A DNA stretch of 49,350 nucleotides from JANNMJ01 sp031397815 (GCA_031397815.1 JANNMJ010000227.1:1-49350); one strand, 5' to 3'; counted from the stretch's first letter, positions 16,915 through 26,119 are shown. Numbers and translations are program-made. Notes: generated from the letters alone by a model not told the origin.

Positions 16915-18372
16915 ATGAATCCTGAACTCCTCGCCAAGTACCAGCCCGTGATCGGGCTTGAAGTCCACGCCCAGCTCACGACTGAGTCGAAAGCCTACGC
17001 TTCCGACTCCACCGAATACGGCGCGCTTCCGAATCAGAACCTCTCGGTCATCACCCTCGGCTACCCCGGCACGCTGCCGCGCCTCAACGAGCGCGTCGTG
17101 GATTTTGCGCTGAGCCTCGGCCTCGCCACCAACTGCCAGATTACCCGCTACAACGAGTTCGCGCGGAAGAATTATTTCTACCCCGACCTTCCGAAAGGCT
17201 ACCAGATCACGCAGGACAAAACGCCGATCTGCACGAAAGGCTGGCTCGATATCCGCCTGCCCGACGGCACCGAGAAGCGCATCGGCATCACGCGGATTCA
17301 CATGGAAGAAGACGCCGGCAAGAGTATGCACTTGGCCGGGGAAACCGAAACGCTCGTCGATTTGAACCGCGCGGGCGTGCCGCTGCTCGAAGTGGTATCG
17401 GAGCCGGACATCCGTTCCGCTGATGAAGCCTACGCATACCTCACCGAAGTGCGGAAGCTGGTGCGCTACCTCGGCGTGTGCGACGGCAATATGGAAGAAG
17501 GGTCGTTGCGGTGCGATGTGAACGTGTCGGTGATGTTGGTCGGGGCGGAGCAGTACGGGCAGCGGGTGGAGGTAAAGAACCTCAACTCGTTCCGGAACGT
17601 GCAGCGCGCCATCGAGCACGAGGTGGAGCGGCAGATTACGCTCATCGAAGCGGGGGAAACCGTGGCTGGCGAGACGCGCGGCTTCGATGCCATTACGGGC
17701 ATCACATCGGCGCAGCGCTCGAAGGAAACCCTCAACGATTACCGCTATTTCCCCGAGCCGGATTTGCCGCCGGTCATCATCTCCGACGAGCATTTGGCCC
17801 GCGCCAAAGCCGCACTTCCGGCGCTGCCGCACGAGCTGTACCGCCGATTCACGCAGGAATTCAAGCTCTCGGCGTACGACGCGCAGGTGCTCACCGATCA
17901 GAAGGAAACCGCCCTCTGGTTCGCCGACCTCACCACCCACACGAAGCACTACAAAGCGGCGTCGAACTGGGTGATGGGCGCCGTGAAGTCGTACCTCAAC
18001 GAGCGCGCCCTCGATATCACCGCCTTCCCGCTGCCGCCGCGCACCCTCGCGGCCGTCATCGAGCTGATTGAGGCCGGGACGATTAGCCACTCCGCCGCCG
18101 CCAAGCAGCTCTTCCCGCACCTCCTCGACAACCCGACCGAAGAGCCCGCCGATGCCGCCAAAAACCTCGGCCTCGTGCAGACGTCCGACGCCGGAGCGCT
18201 CCAAGGGTTCGTGGATGCCGCACTGGCAGCGTGGCCCGATAAAGTCGCCGATTACCGCGCCGGTAAGAAGAATCTCCTCGGCCTGTTTATGGGCGAAGTG
18301 ATGAAGCGCGCCGGTGGCTCCGCCGACCCCAAAGCCGTCAGCGCCCTCGTGCGGACGGCGCTGGAAGGGTAA
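16915..18372 (+). CDS. gatB: Asp-tRNA(Asn)/Glu-tRNA(Gln) amidotransferase subunit B
   Basis: A 485-residue subunit of the GatCAB complex, which amidates misacylated Glu-tRNA(Gln) or Asp-tRNA(Asn); GatB phosphorylates the acyl group and holds the tRNA. Hallmarks: PVIGLEVHAQL at the start, the Mg-site region FARKNYFYPDLPKGYQITQ, the DLNRAGVPLLEVVSEPDI motif and NMEEGSLRCDVNVS. The helical and YqeY-like C-terminal tRNA-binding part ends LLGLFMGEVMKRAGGSADPK. Full length. gatA and gatC are not in the window, which is normal for Bacteroidota. It follows the methyltransferase by about 75 bp on the same strand. Confidence 0.97.
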   Translation: MNPELLAKYQPVIGLEVHAQLTTESKAYASDSTEYGALPNQNLSVITLGYPGTLPRLNERVVDFALSLGLATNCQITRYNEFARKNYFYPDLPKGYQITQDKTPICTKGWLDIRLPDGTEKRIGITRIHMEEDAGKSMHLAGETETLVDLNRAGVPLLEVVSEPDIRSADEAYAYLTEVRKLVRYLGVCDGNMEEGSLRCDVNVSVMLVGAEQYGQRVEVKNLNSFRNVQRAIEHEVERQITLIEAGETVAGETRGFDAITGITSAQRSKETLNDYRYFPEPDLPPVIISDEHLARAKAALPALPHELYRRFTQEFKLSAYDAQVLTDQKETALWFADLTTHTKHYKAASNWVMGAVKSYLNERALDITAFPLPPRTLAAVIELIEAGTISHSAAAKQLFPHLLDNPTEEPADAAKNLGLVQTSDAGALQGFVDAALAAWPDKVADYRAGKKNLLGLFMGEVMKRAGGSADPKAVSALVRTALEG

Positions 18373-18486
18373 GCGGCCGTCGGCGTCCATCCTGAGTAAT
18401 TGCCTCTGTTCCAGACCAACTTTTTTCGGCCCGATAGTCGTTAGACGCGGGCAACCCGCTCGCCAGCGGCTTTACCTTTTGCCTCG

Positions 18487-19620
18487 ATGATGAAACACCT
18501 CAAATTTGCTGCGCTGCTGGGCGCGGCGCTTTTCGCTGGCACGGCCTGCCAACAGGCCGCAACCGCCACTTCCGCCGGGAAAGACGGCTACACGCTCGTC
18601 GGGAAGCTCCGCAACGCGCCGAAAGGCACGAACATCGTTCTTGCCGAGCTGGGCGAGCAGCAGTTTGTGCCGAAGGATACGGCCGTGCTGGAAGCCGACG
18701 GCAGCTTCGCCCTCACCGGCACCGTGCCCGAAGCGGCCGTTTACGCCTTGCAGTTCAACGGTCAGCAATTGCTGCTGATTCTGGAGAACAACAAGAAGAT
18801 TGAGATCACCGGCGACATCGGCCAACTGGCCGAAGCCAACATCAACGGCTCCAAAGACGCCGACCTGATGGCGAACCTCACCCGCACGATGGGCCGCGGC
18901 CAGCAGACGATGCAGCGCCTGCAAGCCCGCGCCCAAGCCGCCCAAAACAACGCCGACACGATGCGCGTCCTCGAAGCGAGCTACGTGCGCTCGCAGAAAG
19001 CGAACGAAGCGGCCGTGAAGCGGCTCGTAAAGGAGAACCCAACCTCGGTAGTAGCCGCCTTCGCCGCCGTCAATCTCCTCGACGCCGACCAGCAGTTCCC
19101 GTTCCTCGATTCGGCGAATACGAAGCTGCAAAAGGCGATTCCGAACTCGCGCTACACCAAGGCCCTTGGCGCGAAGCTCAATTCGCAGCGCTCGACCGCC
19201 ATCGGCTCCCTCGCGCCGGATATCGACCTCGCCACTCCTGACGGCAAGACTCTCAAGCTCTCGTCGCTGCGTGGCAAGTACGTGCTCGTCGATTTCTGGG
19301 CGTCGTGGTGCGGCCCGTGCCGCCGCGAAAACCCGAACAACGTCGCGATGTACGCCAAGCTCAAGAACAAGGGCAAAGGCTTCGAGATTTACGGCGTCTC
19401 CCTCGACCAAGACAAAGGCAAGTGGCTCAAAGCCATCGACGACGACAAGCTCACCTGGAAGCACGTTTCCGACCTCGGCGGCTGGCAGTCTTCGGCCGCC
19501 GCGCTTTACAGCGTCCGCTCCATCCCCGCCACCTTCCTCTTGGACCCCAAAGGCCGCATCGTCGCCCGCAACCTGCGCGGCAAAGAGCTGGAAGAAAAGG
19601 TGGCCGAGCTGCTGAAGTAG
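18487..19620 (+). CDS. TlpA-like thiol:disulfide lipoprotein (DUF4369 + thioredoxin)
   Basis: A 377-residue periplasm-facing lipoprotein. The signal peptide ends in the lipobox LFAGTAC. Residues about 35-130 form the DUF4369-like beta domain (YTLVGKLRNAPKGTNIVL, then DGSFALTGTVPEAAVYAL). A helical linker follows (about 140-215). The thioredoxin domain (about 235-377) carries the redox motif WASWCGPCRRENP and the cis-proline loop SIPATFLLDPKG. This architecture is characteristic of Bacteroidota TlpA-like reductases that keep periplasmic cysteines or cytochrome c apoproteins reduced; the exact client is unknown. A TACCTTTTG word just upstream of the start is close to the -7 consensus. It ends at a strong terminator. 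Confidence 0.92.
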   Translation: MMKHLKFAALLGAALFAGTACQQAATATSAGKDGYTLVGKLRNAPKGTNIVLAELGEQQFVPKDTAVLEADGSFALTGTVPEAAVYALQFNGQQLLLILENNKKIEITGDIGQLAEANINGSKDADLMANLTRTMGRGQQTMQRLQARAQAAQNNADTMRVLEASYVRSQKANEAAVKRLVKENPTSVVAAFAAVNLLDADQQFPFLDSANTKLQKAIPNSRYTKALGAKLNSQRSTAIGSLAPDIDLATPDGKTLKLSSLRGKYVLVDFWASWCGPCRRENPNNVAMYAKLKNKGKGFEIYGVSLDQDKGKWLKAIDDDKLTWKHVSDLGGWQSSAAALYSVRSIPATFLLDPKGRIVARNLRGKELEEKVAELLK

Positions 19621-19648
19621 GCTGATTGAGTCGTGCTGAATTAATGCA

Positions 19649-19688
19649 AACGCCCCCGCTGGATGGAAATCCGGCGGGGGCGTTTTGG
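19649..19688 (+). terminator. Intrinsic terminator after TlpA-like gene
   Basis: Eleven-bp stem AACGCCCCCGC / GCGGGGGCGTT, with TTTTGGGTTTTTGG on the 3' side, about 30 bp after the stop codon. Confidence 0.85.
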
Positions 19689-19720
19689 GTTTTTGGGGAG
19701 GATTTATTGATGCCGTCCCA

Positions 19721-19806
19721 ACGTATCCGGCACCGTCTCGGTGCCGGTGTTGTGGAGCGGCCGATTCGTCGTCGAGCCACCCGCACCGAGACGGTGCCGG
19801 GTACGT
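19721..19806. repeat. REPIN-like paired palindrome, copy 2
   Basis: The same design as copy 1 at 13239: ACGTATCCGGCACCG..., with GGCACCGTCTCGGTGCC on the left, and a CACCGAGACGGTGCC arm ending GGGTACGT on the right. The spacer (about 34 bp) differs from that of copy 1. It separates the terminator of the TlpA-like gene from the convergent Pro/Ala-rich gene. Confidence 0.85.
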
Positions 19807-19810
19807 TCCG

Positions 19811-20617
19811 TCAAGCTTGCTTCCAGTTCTGCACCGCCCCCAACAGCAGCTTCTTGCGCTCGGTAGTGAGGGCATCCACGGCGTGGGCGCGCACTAGCAC
19901 GGGCCCACCATTGGGGAGCTGGTACGGGTCGTAGGCGACGGAATCCAGGGGAAGCGGGGTTACAAGGCCCGACCCGAACAGCAGCAGACGCGTGGCGCCG
20001 GGGGCGCTTTCGAGGAGGTCGGGGAGGGGGAGCGGTTCCTGTTGGAGCACATTGACGAACCGGACGGTGGTCCAGTCGAGGCCGAGGAACTTGAGGAAGT
20101 TCTGCCAGAATTCCTCTTTGTTGAGCTGCGCGAACGACGCGGCGGGCAGCCGCTGCACGATGATGGCACCGCTGCCGTCGCCCCGGCTCTGCTGGTGCGA
20201 TGTGCCGATTGCCCAAGTGGTTGGCATAGAATCAGGGGGAGAAAGGGGAGAAACAGGAGCTGAAACGACGGGGGGAATGGGGGCTGAAACGGGCGGCGCC
20301 ACGGCGGCAACAGGCTGCGCAGGTGCGGCCGGTGGGGGAGTTGGTACTGGTGGTGCTGGCGGTGCTGGAGGCAATTCGGCCGTTACCACGGTTTCAGGCT
20401 CAGCCGGAACCGCCGTTACTGCTGCTGCCACGACCGCAACCGGCTCAGGCGTTACCGGTGCTGCCGCCGCCGTTTGCTGTGTGGGTGTTGGCGGTGCTGC
20501 CGTAGCTGCCGCTCCTCGTCCACCCGCGCCCGTTTCGCCGAAGGCATAGATTTCCTCTGGAAAAATGGTTTGGAAGAACGTGAGCAGGTCGGTGGGCGAA
20601 TCGGCGGCGGCAGACAT
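19811..20617 (-). CDS. Uncharacterised protein with Pro/Ala-rich linker
   Basis: A 268-residue protein I do not recognise. A short N-terminal helix (SPTDLLTFFQTIFPEEIYAFG) is followed by about 100 residues of low-complexity Pro/Ala/Val sequence (35-135) and a compact C-terminal domain (about 138-268; AAIIVQRL-like strand, KEEFWQNFLKFLGLDWTTVRFVNV, RLLLFGSGLV, YDPYQLPNGGPVLVRAHAVDAL, KLLLGAVQNWK). The short-helix, flexible-linker, small-domain layout is reminiscent of accessory clamp-loader or adaptor subunits that bind one partner by the N-terminal peptide, but this is only an analogy. There is no signal peptide, so it is cytoplasmic. It lies 38 bp downstream of the thioesterase gene on the same strand. 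Confidence 0.7.
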   Translation of the reverse strand: MSAAADSPTDLLTFFQTIFPEEIYAFGETGAGGRGAAATAAPPTPTQQTAAAAPVTPEPVAVVAAAVTAVPAEPETVVTAELPPAPPAPPVPTPPPAAPAQPVAAVAPPVSAPIPPVVSAPVSPLSPPDSMPTTWAIGTSHQQSRGDGSGAIIVQRLPAASFAQLNKEEFWQNFLKFLGLDWTTVRFVNVLQQEPLPLPDLLESAPGATRLLLFGSGLVTPLPLDSVAYDPYQLPNGGPVLVRAHAVDALTTERKKLLLGAVQNWKQA

Positions 20618-20655
20618 CAGCAGGAGCGGGGTGGAACGGACGGGAGGTGGCTAAA

Positions 20656-21228
20656 TCAGTGCGTGAACGCAGGGTCGAAGAAGATTGATTTCAGCTCGAC
20701 GGCTTCGTGCGCCTTCATCCGCCCGGCGAGGACAAGGCGGAGCTGCCGCCGCCGCAGCGCGCCTTCGTAGAGCCGACGGTCTTCGTCGGTTTCGGGCAGG
20801 GCTTCAGGGACTTCAATCGTCTTGCCTTCCGCCGAAAGCGCGACGAACGTCAGGAACGCCTCGTTCGATTTCACCTTCCGACCCTTCGGAATATCTTCCG
20901 CCCAGACGTTAATATGCACTTCCATCGAGGTGCGAAACGCGCGCGTCACCTGCGCTTCCAGCGTCACCACGTTGCCGAGCTTAATCGACTCGCCGAACGA
21001 GACGTTATCGACGGAAGCCGTCACGACAACGGCGTTCGAATGGCGTCCCGCCGAGATGGCCGCCACGACGTCCATCCAATGCATCATCCGGCCACCCATC
21101 AGGTTATGAAGCGGATTGGTGTCGTTCGGCATCACCAGCTCGGTCATTCGAACCAACGATTCGGAGACCGGCTTCGCCCGGCGCGGCGGGTTCTGGTGAG
21201 GTTGTGGGGTGGCTTCGGAAGTGCTCAT
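20656..21228 (-). CDS. Acyl-CoA thioesterase, hotdog fold (YciA/BACH type)
   Basis: A 190-residue enzyme hydrolysing acyl-CoA to free acid and CoA. Start at MSTSEATPQP, inside a longer frame. The hotdog core begins at VRMTELVMPNDTNPLHNLMGGRMMHWMDVVAAISAGRH, where the N-D-T-N-P-L-H-N-L-M-G-G stretch with the catalytic Asn/Asp region is the signature of the BACH/YciA branch; VTASVDNVSFGESIKLGNVV and VWAEDIPKGRKVKSNEAFLTFVAL complete the fold. A C-terminal extension of about 45 residues (from TDEDRRLYEGALRRR) is normal in this branch. Probably transcribed with the downstream Pro/Ala-rich gene. Confidence 0.9.
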   Translation of the reverse strand: MSTSEATPQPHQNPPRRAKPVSESLVRMTELVMPNDTNPLHNLMGGRMMHWMDVVAAISAGRHSNAVVVTASVDNVSFGESIKLGNVVTLEAQVTRAFRTSMEVHINVWAEDIPKGRKVKSNEAFLTFVALSAEGKTIEVPEALPETDEDRRLYEGALRRRQLRLVLAGRMKAHEAVELKSIFFDPAFTH

Positions 21229-21342
21229 GAGGCAATGGGGAGAGGAAAATACGCCGGAAATGGCCGCCACAAAGGTGGGGCATACCAGCGGAATCGGTTC
21301 GGTAGGCCTACCCGAAACGGCCGCTCAGGGTTACAGGACTGG

Positions 21343-23601
21343 TTACAGCACGAGCGCCCGTTGCACCAATCGGGTGCCGTCGGCAGTAGTCAGCTCGACT
21401 AAATAAACCCCCGCCGCCAGTCGTCCGGCTGCCAAGTTGAGGGGCACTTCGCGCTCGCCGCTTGCCAGTTTGATTGCTGTGCCAAGGCGGCGCCCGGTGG
21501 CATCAAGCAGGCGGAGGGTAGCGGTGGTGCCCGGCGGCACCGTGACCCGCACCATCGCGGGGGCATCGGCGGTGGAGGGGTTGGGCACGAGGCTGAGCTG
21601 GGGTTGTGCGATGGCCGCTTCAGCGGTCAGGCCAGTGACGGTGACCGGGAGTCCTTCGATGCGCAGATGGTCGAGGTAAAGGGCGTTGCCGAAAGCGCGG
21701 AACACCGTGAAGCGCACGCGCACCTGACTGCCAGCGGCCATTGCTTGGCCCAGCGAGATGCGCTCCGAATGCCATTGCGCCGCCGTCGGGACGAAAAGGC
21801 CGTTGGCAGTAGCGGCGTTGCCGCGTGCCAGACTCGTACCCACCCGCCGCAATCGGGTGCTCCACGTACGGCCACAATCAAAGGAAACCGCCACTTCGAG
21901 GCGGTCGCGGGAGCCGAAGCCGAGGCCGGAATACGCCTGCTGAAACGTGAGAAACGGCAACGTAAGGGCCGAATCGAGGATGATGGTCGGGGAGATGAGC
22001 GCGTGGCGGGCGTCGTCGGGAATGTCGCGCAAGCGGAGGCGGACCGAGCCGGAGCCTAGCTGCGCGGCCGTGGCGGTGTATTCCCACGTGGCGGGCGTGC
22101 TGTTCGCCTCAATCTCCCAGTTGTTGAGCGGCTGCGCCGGGTCGAGGGGGAATTGCGGCTGCTCGAAGCTGGTCACGACCGGCGTGGGCAGCCCAATGCT
22201 GCGCGAGGAAACCCGCACGAAACCCGTCCGCGTGAGCGAGCCGGAGGCGCCGCCGACCACCGTGGCCGTCACGGAGACGTTGTAAGTGCCCGGCGCGGGG
22301 TAGAAAACGGCCGGGTTACGCTGGGTGCTCGTGGCGGGCTGACCGCCGGGGAAGCTCCACTGCCACGTCAGGGTGGGGTTGGCGGGGAGGTTGAAGGCGT
22401 CGGCGTGCAGCCGGACGGAATCGCCGCTGCACACCCGCGCCGCTTCGGTATCGGCGGAACCGTCGGCGCTGGAGATGGCTACCTGTGGCGCGCACGCCGG
22501 AAGGTTCAGGCCGTCGGCGACGCCCGTGAACAGGAGATTGGCGCCGGTGGCGAGCGTTGCGTGGCACTGGCCGAATGTGCTGTTGTCGAGGCCTTCGTAC
22601 ATCAGGTCGGCCTGCCCCGCCGTGAACATCGTCGAGCAGTACGAGTAGTCCATGAAGTTCTGGACGTTCGAGAGCGGGTCGGGGTCGCCGGGGCAGGCGG
22701 GCATCGTCAGATTGCAATTGCCCGGCGACGAGCCGACCGTGTTCGGCGTATCCCAAACGCCGTCGTCGTCGGAGCAGTTGAGCGGCACGCCGGGTTCGTT
22801 GGTGCCGCCCCACGTATGCGGCAGGCCCAGATAATGCCCTACTTCGTGCGTCAGCGCGCGGCTGTTGCGCGGGTTGCCGGTGCCGATTGACCCGATGTAG
22901 CCGTTCAGAATCACGATGCCGTCGATGGACGCCGGCACGCCGCACGGCAGGTACGCGTACCCGGCGGCGCCGAACGAGATGTTCTTCACGACCCAGATAT
23001 TGAGGTAGCGCGTGCCGTCCCAGCCAATCAGGTCCTTCACGTTATCGTCGGCGGAGTTGGTCAGCGGCGAATACGTGTGGGTGATGCCGTTGGTGCAGCT
23101 ACCGCTTGGGTCGCGACGAGCGAGGCGGAAATTGATGCTCACATCGCCCACCCGCGACCGGAACAGCGGGATAACATCGGCGGTATCGGCGTTTTGCTTC
23201 CGAAAATCTTCGTTCAGAATCCGAATCGCATCGTGAATCTGCTCATCCGAAACGTCCGACGTACCGCCGTCGTGAATCACGTGCACCACCACCGGAATGA
23301 TGAGCGGCGGATTAGTAGAGCGAACGCGTTGCGCCGCCCCTGATTGCGCCGCCGCGCTGCGGGCTTGCAGCCGGGTGCGGTAGCCCTGCCACCACGCGTC
23401 ATACCCGCTGCCGAGCGCCCGCCGCATCGCTTGGTCCGAAGCGCACGGAGCAGGGGCGGCGGTGGGCGCCTGCGCCAGCACAGTCCCCGGCCCACCCGCC
23501 AGCCACAGCCCCGCCATCAGCGTAACCGCAGACAACCAGCGACGACTAGAAACCGGCTTTACCGCCCCGGCTGGGCCATCGGAAGAGAAAAAATCTTGCA
23601 T
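21343..23601 (-). CDS. Secreted M43-type metalloprotease with PKD and T9SS domain
   Basis: A 752-residue extracellular zinc protease of the cytophagalysin/pappalysin family. N-terminal signal peptide (WLSAVTLMAGLWLAGGPGTVLAQ) and a pro-region; catalytic domain about 105-360 with HEVGHYLGLPH (HExxHxxGxxH, about residue 251) and the Met-turn NFMDYSYCSTMF (about 315). A PKD domain (about 385-475, with FSFPGG/WQWSFPGG-type core and PGTYNVSVTA), a jelly-roll/MAM-like segment (about 490-655, ending LYLDHLRI) and a type A C-terminal sorting domain (SLVPNPSTADAP to LVELTTADGTRLVQRALV) for export by the type IX system follow. First of three tandem paralogues; it and the next are closest. No T9SS machinery gene is in the window. 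Confidence 0.92.
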   Translation of the reverse strand: MQDFFSSDGPAGAVKPVSSRRWLSAVTLMAGLWLAGGPGTVLAQAPTAAPAPCASDQAMRRALGSGYDAWWQGYRTRLQARSAAAQSGAAQRVRSTNPPLIIPVVVHVIHDGGTSDVSDEQIHDAIRILNEDFRKQNADTADVIPLFRSRVGDVSINFRLARRDPSGSCTNGITHTYSPLTNSADDNVKDLIGWDGTRYLNIWVVKNISFGAAGYAYLPCGVPASIDGIVILNGYIGSIGTGNPRNSRALTHEVGHYLGLPHTWGGTNEPGVPLNCSDDDGVWDTPNTVGSSPGNCNLTMPACPGDPDPLSNVQNFMDYSYCSTMFTAGQADLMYEGLDNSTFGQCHATLATGANLLFTGVADGLNLPACAPQVAISSADGSADTEAARVCSGDSVRLHADAFNLPANPTLTWQWSFPGGQPATSTQRNPAVFYPAPGTYNVSVTATVVGGASGSLTRTGFVRVSSRSIGLPTPVVTSFEQPQFPLDPAQPLNNWEIEANSTPATWEYTATAAQLGSGSVRLRLRDIPDDARHALISPTIILDSALTLPFLTFQQAYSGLGFGSRDRLEVAVSFDCGRTWSTRLRRVGTSLARGNAATANGLFVPTAAQWHSERISLGQAMAAGSQVRVRFTVFRAFGNALYLDHLRIEGLPVTVTGLTAEAAIAQPQLSLVPNPSTADAPAMVRVTVPPGTTATLRLLDATGRRLGTAIKLASGEREVPLNLAAGRLAAGVYLVELTTADGTRLVQRALVL

Positions 23602-23684
23602 TCGAAAGCAAAATGGAAGTAAAACGGTCGGGAAACCTGGCCTTACCGTCAGAAGAAAATAGCCGTCGGAACTCCCCTAAATCA

Positions 23685-23726
23685 CCACCGCCGGCCAGTC
23701 CTAGAAACAGGACCAGTCGGCGGTGG
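23685..23726 (-). terminator. Hairpin after the second protease gene
   Basis: Inverted repeat with outer stem CCACCGCCG / CGGCGGTGG and inner AGTCCT / AGGACC pairing, 25 bp beyond the stop of the protease gene to its right. It lacks a clear T-run, so termination is only likely. Confidence 0.45.
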
Positions 23727-23751
23727 GAATCAAGCGAGCGCGGAACGCTGC

Positions 23752-25971
23752 CTAGTAAACCAGCGCCCGTTGGGTTTGGCGGGCACCATCAGCAGTCGTC
23801 AGCTCCACTACGTAGACACCAGCGGCCAGCGTCCGGCCCGCTACGGCGCGGAGCGATACTTCGTGGCCGCCGTCGGTCGGGGTGCCGCTCACGCGCCACG
23901 GCTGGCCGAGCAAGCGCCCGGCGGCGTCGTAGATGCGGACGGTAGCCGTGCCAGCCACGCGGCCGGTCGAGAGGCGCACGAGCGCTTCGCCGTCGGATGG
24001 ATTCGGGTAGATCGTGAGGGCCGAAGCCTGTACGAGCGCGTCATCGCCGAGGCCAGTGATGCGGCTGCCGATGCGGATATCATCCAGATAAATCACGTTG
24101 CCGAGGTCCGACGACATCCGGAAGCGCACCATAACGTGCGTACCCGCTGGCACGATGCCGGTGCTCAGGATAATCGAATCCTGACGCCACTGCGCCGGTG
24201 TCGGCACGTAGACGCTGCCCGATGGGTTGGCCGTCGAGAGCTGCGCCGCTGAGCGGATGCTCGATGCGCCGCGCGTAATCCAGGTCACGCCACAGTTGAG
24301 CGAGTAGCTGATCGTGAGGCGGTCAGCATTCGTAGTCGTCCGCTGCGAGTATGCGCGCTTGAAGTACAAGTACGGCCGTTGCAGCGTGTTGGTGATCACG
24401 ATGTTCGGCGAGATGAGGTCGTAATCGGTATCGGCGGCCGTGTTGCGCAGCCGCAGCCGGACGGAGCCGGTGCCCTGAGCGGCCGCGACGTTGGTGTACT
24501 CCCACGTCGTGTTGCCGGAAGGCCGCGTGACTTCCCAGTTTTTCAGCGGGTCAGACGCGTTCAGCGGGAACGTCGGGTCATCGAAGGTTTCGACGATTGG
24601 TGTCGTCAGGCCAGCGGCCGTGTTCTGCACTTTCACGTAACCGGTCTGCACCACGGAGTCGGTCCCGATGGTGTTGCTCGCGTAGAGCACGACGTTATAG
24701 AGGCCCGGCGTGGGGTACGTAACCGTCGGCTCCTGCAAGGTGCTGGTAGCCGGCACGCCACCGGGGAAGCGCCACCGGAACTGCACCGGCGAGCCGGGGA
24801 TGACGTTGTAAGCCTCGGCGCGGAAGCGGGCCGAATCGCCGGCGCACAGGCGCTGGACGGTCTCGCCGCTGCTGCCGCCGACGGCCGTCAGGAAGGCAAT
24901 CGGGGCGCACGGACCGACGTTCTGGCCGTCGGCTACGCCCGCCAGCGTCAAGTTCTGCTGAAGGCCGAGGGAGGTACGGCAGGCGAAAGCGCTCACGATG
25001 CCGCCGTTCATCACAGCCGCTTGGCCTTGCGTGAACATCGCTGGGCAACCGGCGTAGTCCATGATGTTCTGCACGTTCGAGAGCGGATCAGGGTCGCCGG
25101 GGCAGGAAGGTGCATTCAGATCGCAGTTGAACGAATAGCCAACTGTGTTCGGCGTGTCGGAAATGCCGTCGTCGTCTTGGCAGTTAGCAGCGGTGCCGGG
25201 CGTATTGGTGCGGCCCCACGTATGCGGCAAGCCGAGGTAGTGACCGACTTCGTGCGGAAACGACTTACGGTTGTACTGCGAGTTCGGCGCGCGGCCGATA
25301 GAGCCGAAGTAATCGTTCAGAATCACGATGCCTTCCATATTCGGCCCAACGCCGCACGGCAGGTACGAATACCCGGCGGCACCGCTCGCGATGTTCTCCA
25401 CGACCCAGATGTTCATGTAACGCTGCGGCACCCAGCGGGCGTCGGGCAGGTTTTTGACGTTCTCACCCGCCGAGTTGGTCAGGTTCGAGAAGTGACGGGT
25501 GATGCCGGTCGTGCAGTTGCCGTTCGGGTCGAGGCGCGCCATGCGAAACTCGATATTCGTGTTGCCGATCCGGGGCTTGAAGTACGGAATGACTTGAGCC
25601 GTATCGGGGTCGGTCTCGTTGAATACTTCATTCAGAATCCGGATGGCGTCATACACTTGGTCGTCGCCGATGTTGTCGGAGCCGTTGGTGTGGATGATGT
25701 GCACCACCACCGGCACGATCAAGCGCGGCCCCACCGGCGGGCTGCCCGGCGGCAGCCGACGCGCCGAAATCTGTTGAAGCTGAGCGCGGTAGTTCTGCCA
25801 CCAGCTTTCGTAACCAGCGCCGAGCGCCTCGCGCATGGCTTGATCGGTGCCGCAGGGGCGAGGGACCGCATCGGTCACCGGAACGGCCGCCGATTGTTGA
25901 GCCTGCACTGGTCGGCCGAGTAACCCTGTGAGGGTCAGGCCGAGCAGAGTTGAAAGGAAACGTGCACGCAT
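23752..25971 (-). CDS. Secreted M43-type metalloprotease, paralogue 2
   Basis: A 739-residue protein parallel to its neighbour from end to end. Signal peptide FLSTLLGLTLTGLLGRPVQAQ; CGTDQAMREALGAGYESWWQNYRAQLQ matches CASDQAMRRALGSGYDAWWQGYRTRLQ of paralogue 1, showing recent common ancestry. Catalytic HEVGHYLGLPHTWGRT (about residue 240), Met-turn NIMDYAGCPAMFTQGQA, PKD domain (about 365-460, VQFRWRFPGGVPATSTLQ), jelly-roll segment ending VIYLDDIRIGS, and a sorting domain (LTIYPNPSDGEALVRL to VELTTADGARQTQRALVY). Conserved cysteine positions probably form the same disulfides as in paralogue 1. It has its own downstream hairpin, so each protease may be expressed alone. Confidence 0.92.
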   Translation of the reverse strand: MRARFLSTLLGLTLTGLLGRPVQAQQSAAVPVTDAVPRPCGTDQAMREALGAGYESWWQNYRAQLQQISARRLPPGSPPVGPRLIVPVVVHIIHTNGSDNIGDDQVYDAIRILNEVFNETDPDTAQVIPYFKPRIGNTNIEFRMARLDPNGNCTTGITRHFSNLTNSAGENVKNLPDARWVPQRYMNIWVVENIASGAAGYSYLPCGVGPNMEGIVILNDYFGSIGRAPNSQYNRKSFPHEVGHYLGLPHTWGRTNTPGTAANCQDDDGISDTPNTVGYSFNCDLNAPSCPGDPDPLSNVQNIMDYAGCPAMFTQGQAAVMNGGIVSAFACRTSLGLQQNLTLAGVADGQNVGPCAPIAFLTAVGGSSGETVQRLCAGDSARFRAEAYNVIPGSPVQFRWRFPGGVPATSTLQEPTVTYPTPGLYNVVLYASNTIGTDSVVQTGYVKVQNTAAGLTTPIVETFDDPTFPLNASDPLKNWEVTRPSGNTTWEYTNVAAAQGTGSVRLRLRNTAADTDYDLISPNIVITNTLQRPYLYFKRAYSQRTTTNADRLTISYSLNCGVTWITRGASSIRSAAQLSTANPSGSVYVPTPAQWRQDSIILSTGIVPAGTHVMVRFRMSSDLGNVIYLDDIRIGSRITGLGDDALVQASALTIYPNPSDGEALVRLSTGRVAGTATVRIYDAAGRLLGQPWRVSGTPTDGGHEVSLRAVAGRTLAAGVYVVELTTADGARQTQRALVY

Positions 25972-26066
25972 AAGCAGCGAAGCAATTTTGACTGAAGTAC
26001 TGGAATCAGGAAAGCGGCAGATTCAACGGGTAGCGGAGCAGGGTATTTCGGCTTGAGATGGTAGCC

Positions 26067-26100
26067 AAAACGCCCGGTTGATTTGACCAACCGGGCGTTT
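26067..26100 (-). terminator. Intrinsic terminator after the third protease gene
   Basis: Stem AAACGCCCGGTTG / CAACCGGGCGTTT, followed on the minus strand by TTTTGGC, 20 bp beyond the protease stop codon. Intergenic 25972-26066 otherwise looks empty. Confidence 0.85.
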
Positions 26101-26119
26101 CGATTACAGTTTACCCAAG

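Noticed and set aside
16837..18390. 517-codon minus-strand frame opposite gatB
   Set aside because: Antisense shadow of a certain gene; Gly/Arg/His-rich composition typical of such shadows.
24379..25923. 514-codon plus-strand frame opposite protease 2
   Set aside because: The minus-strand protease has clear motifs throughout; this frame has none.
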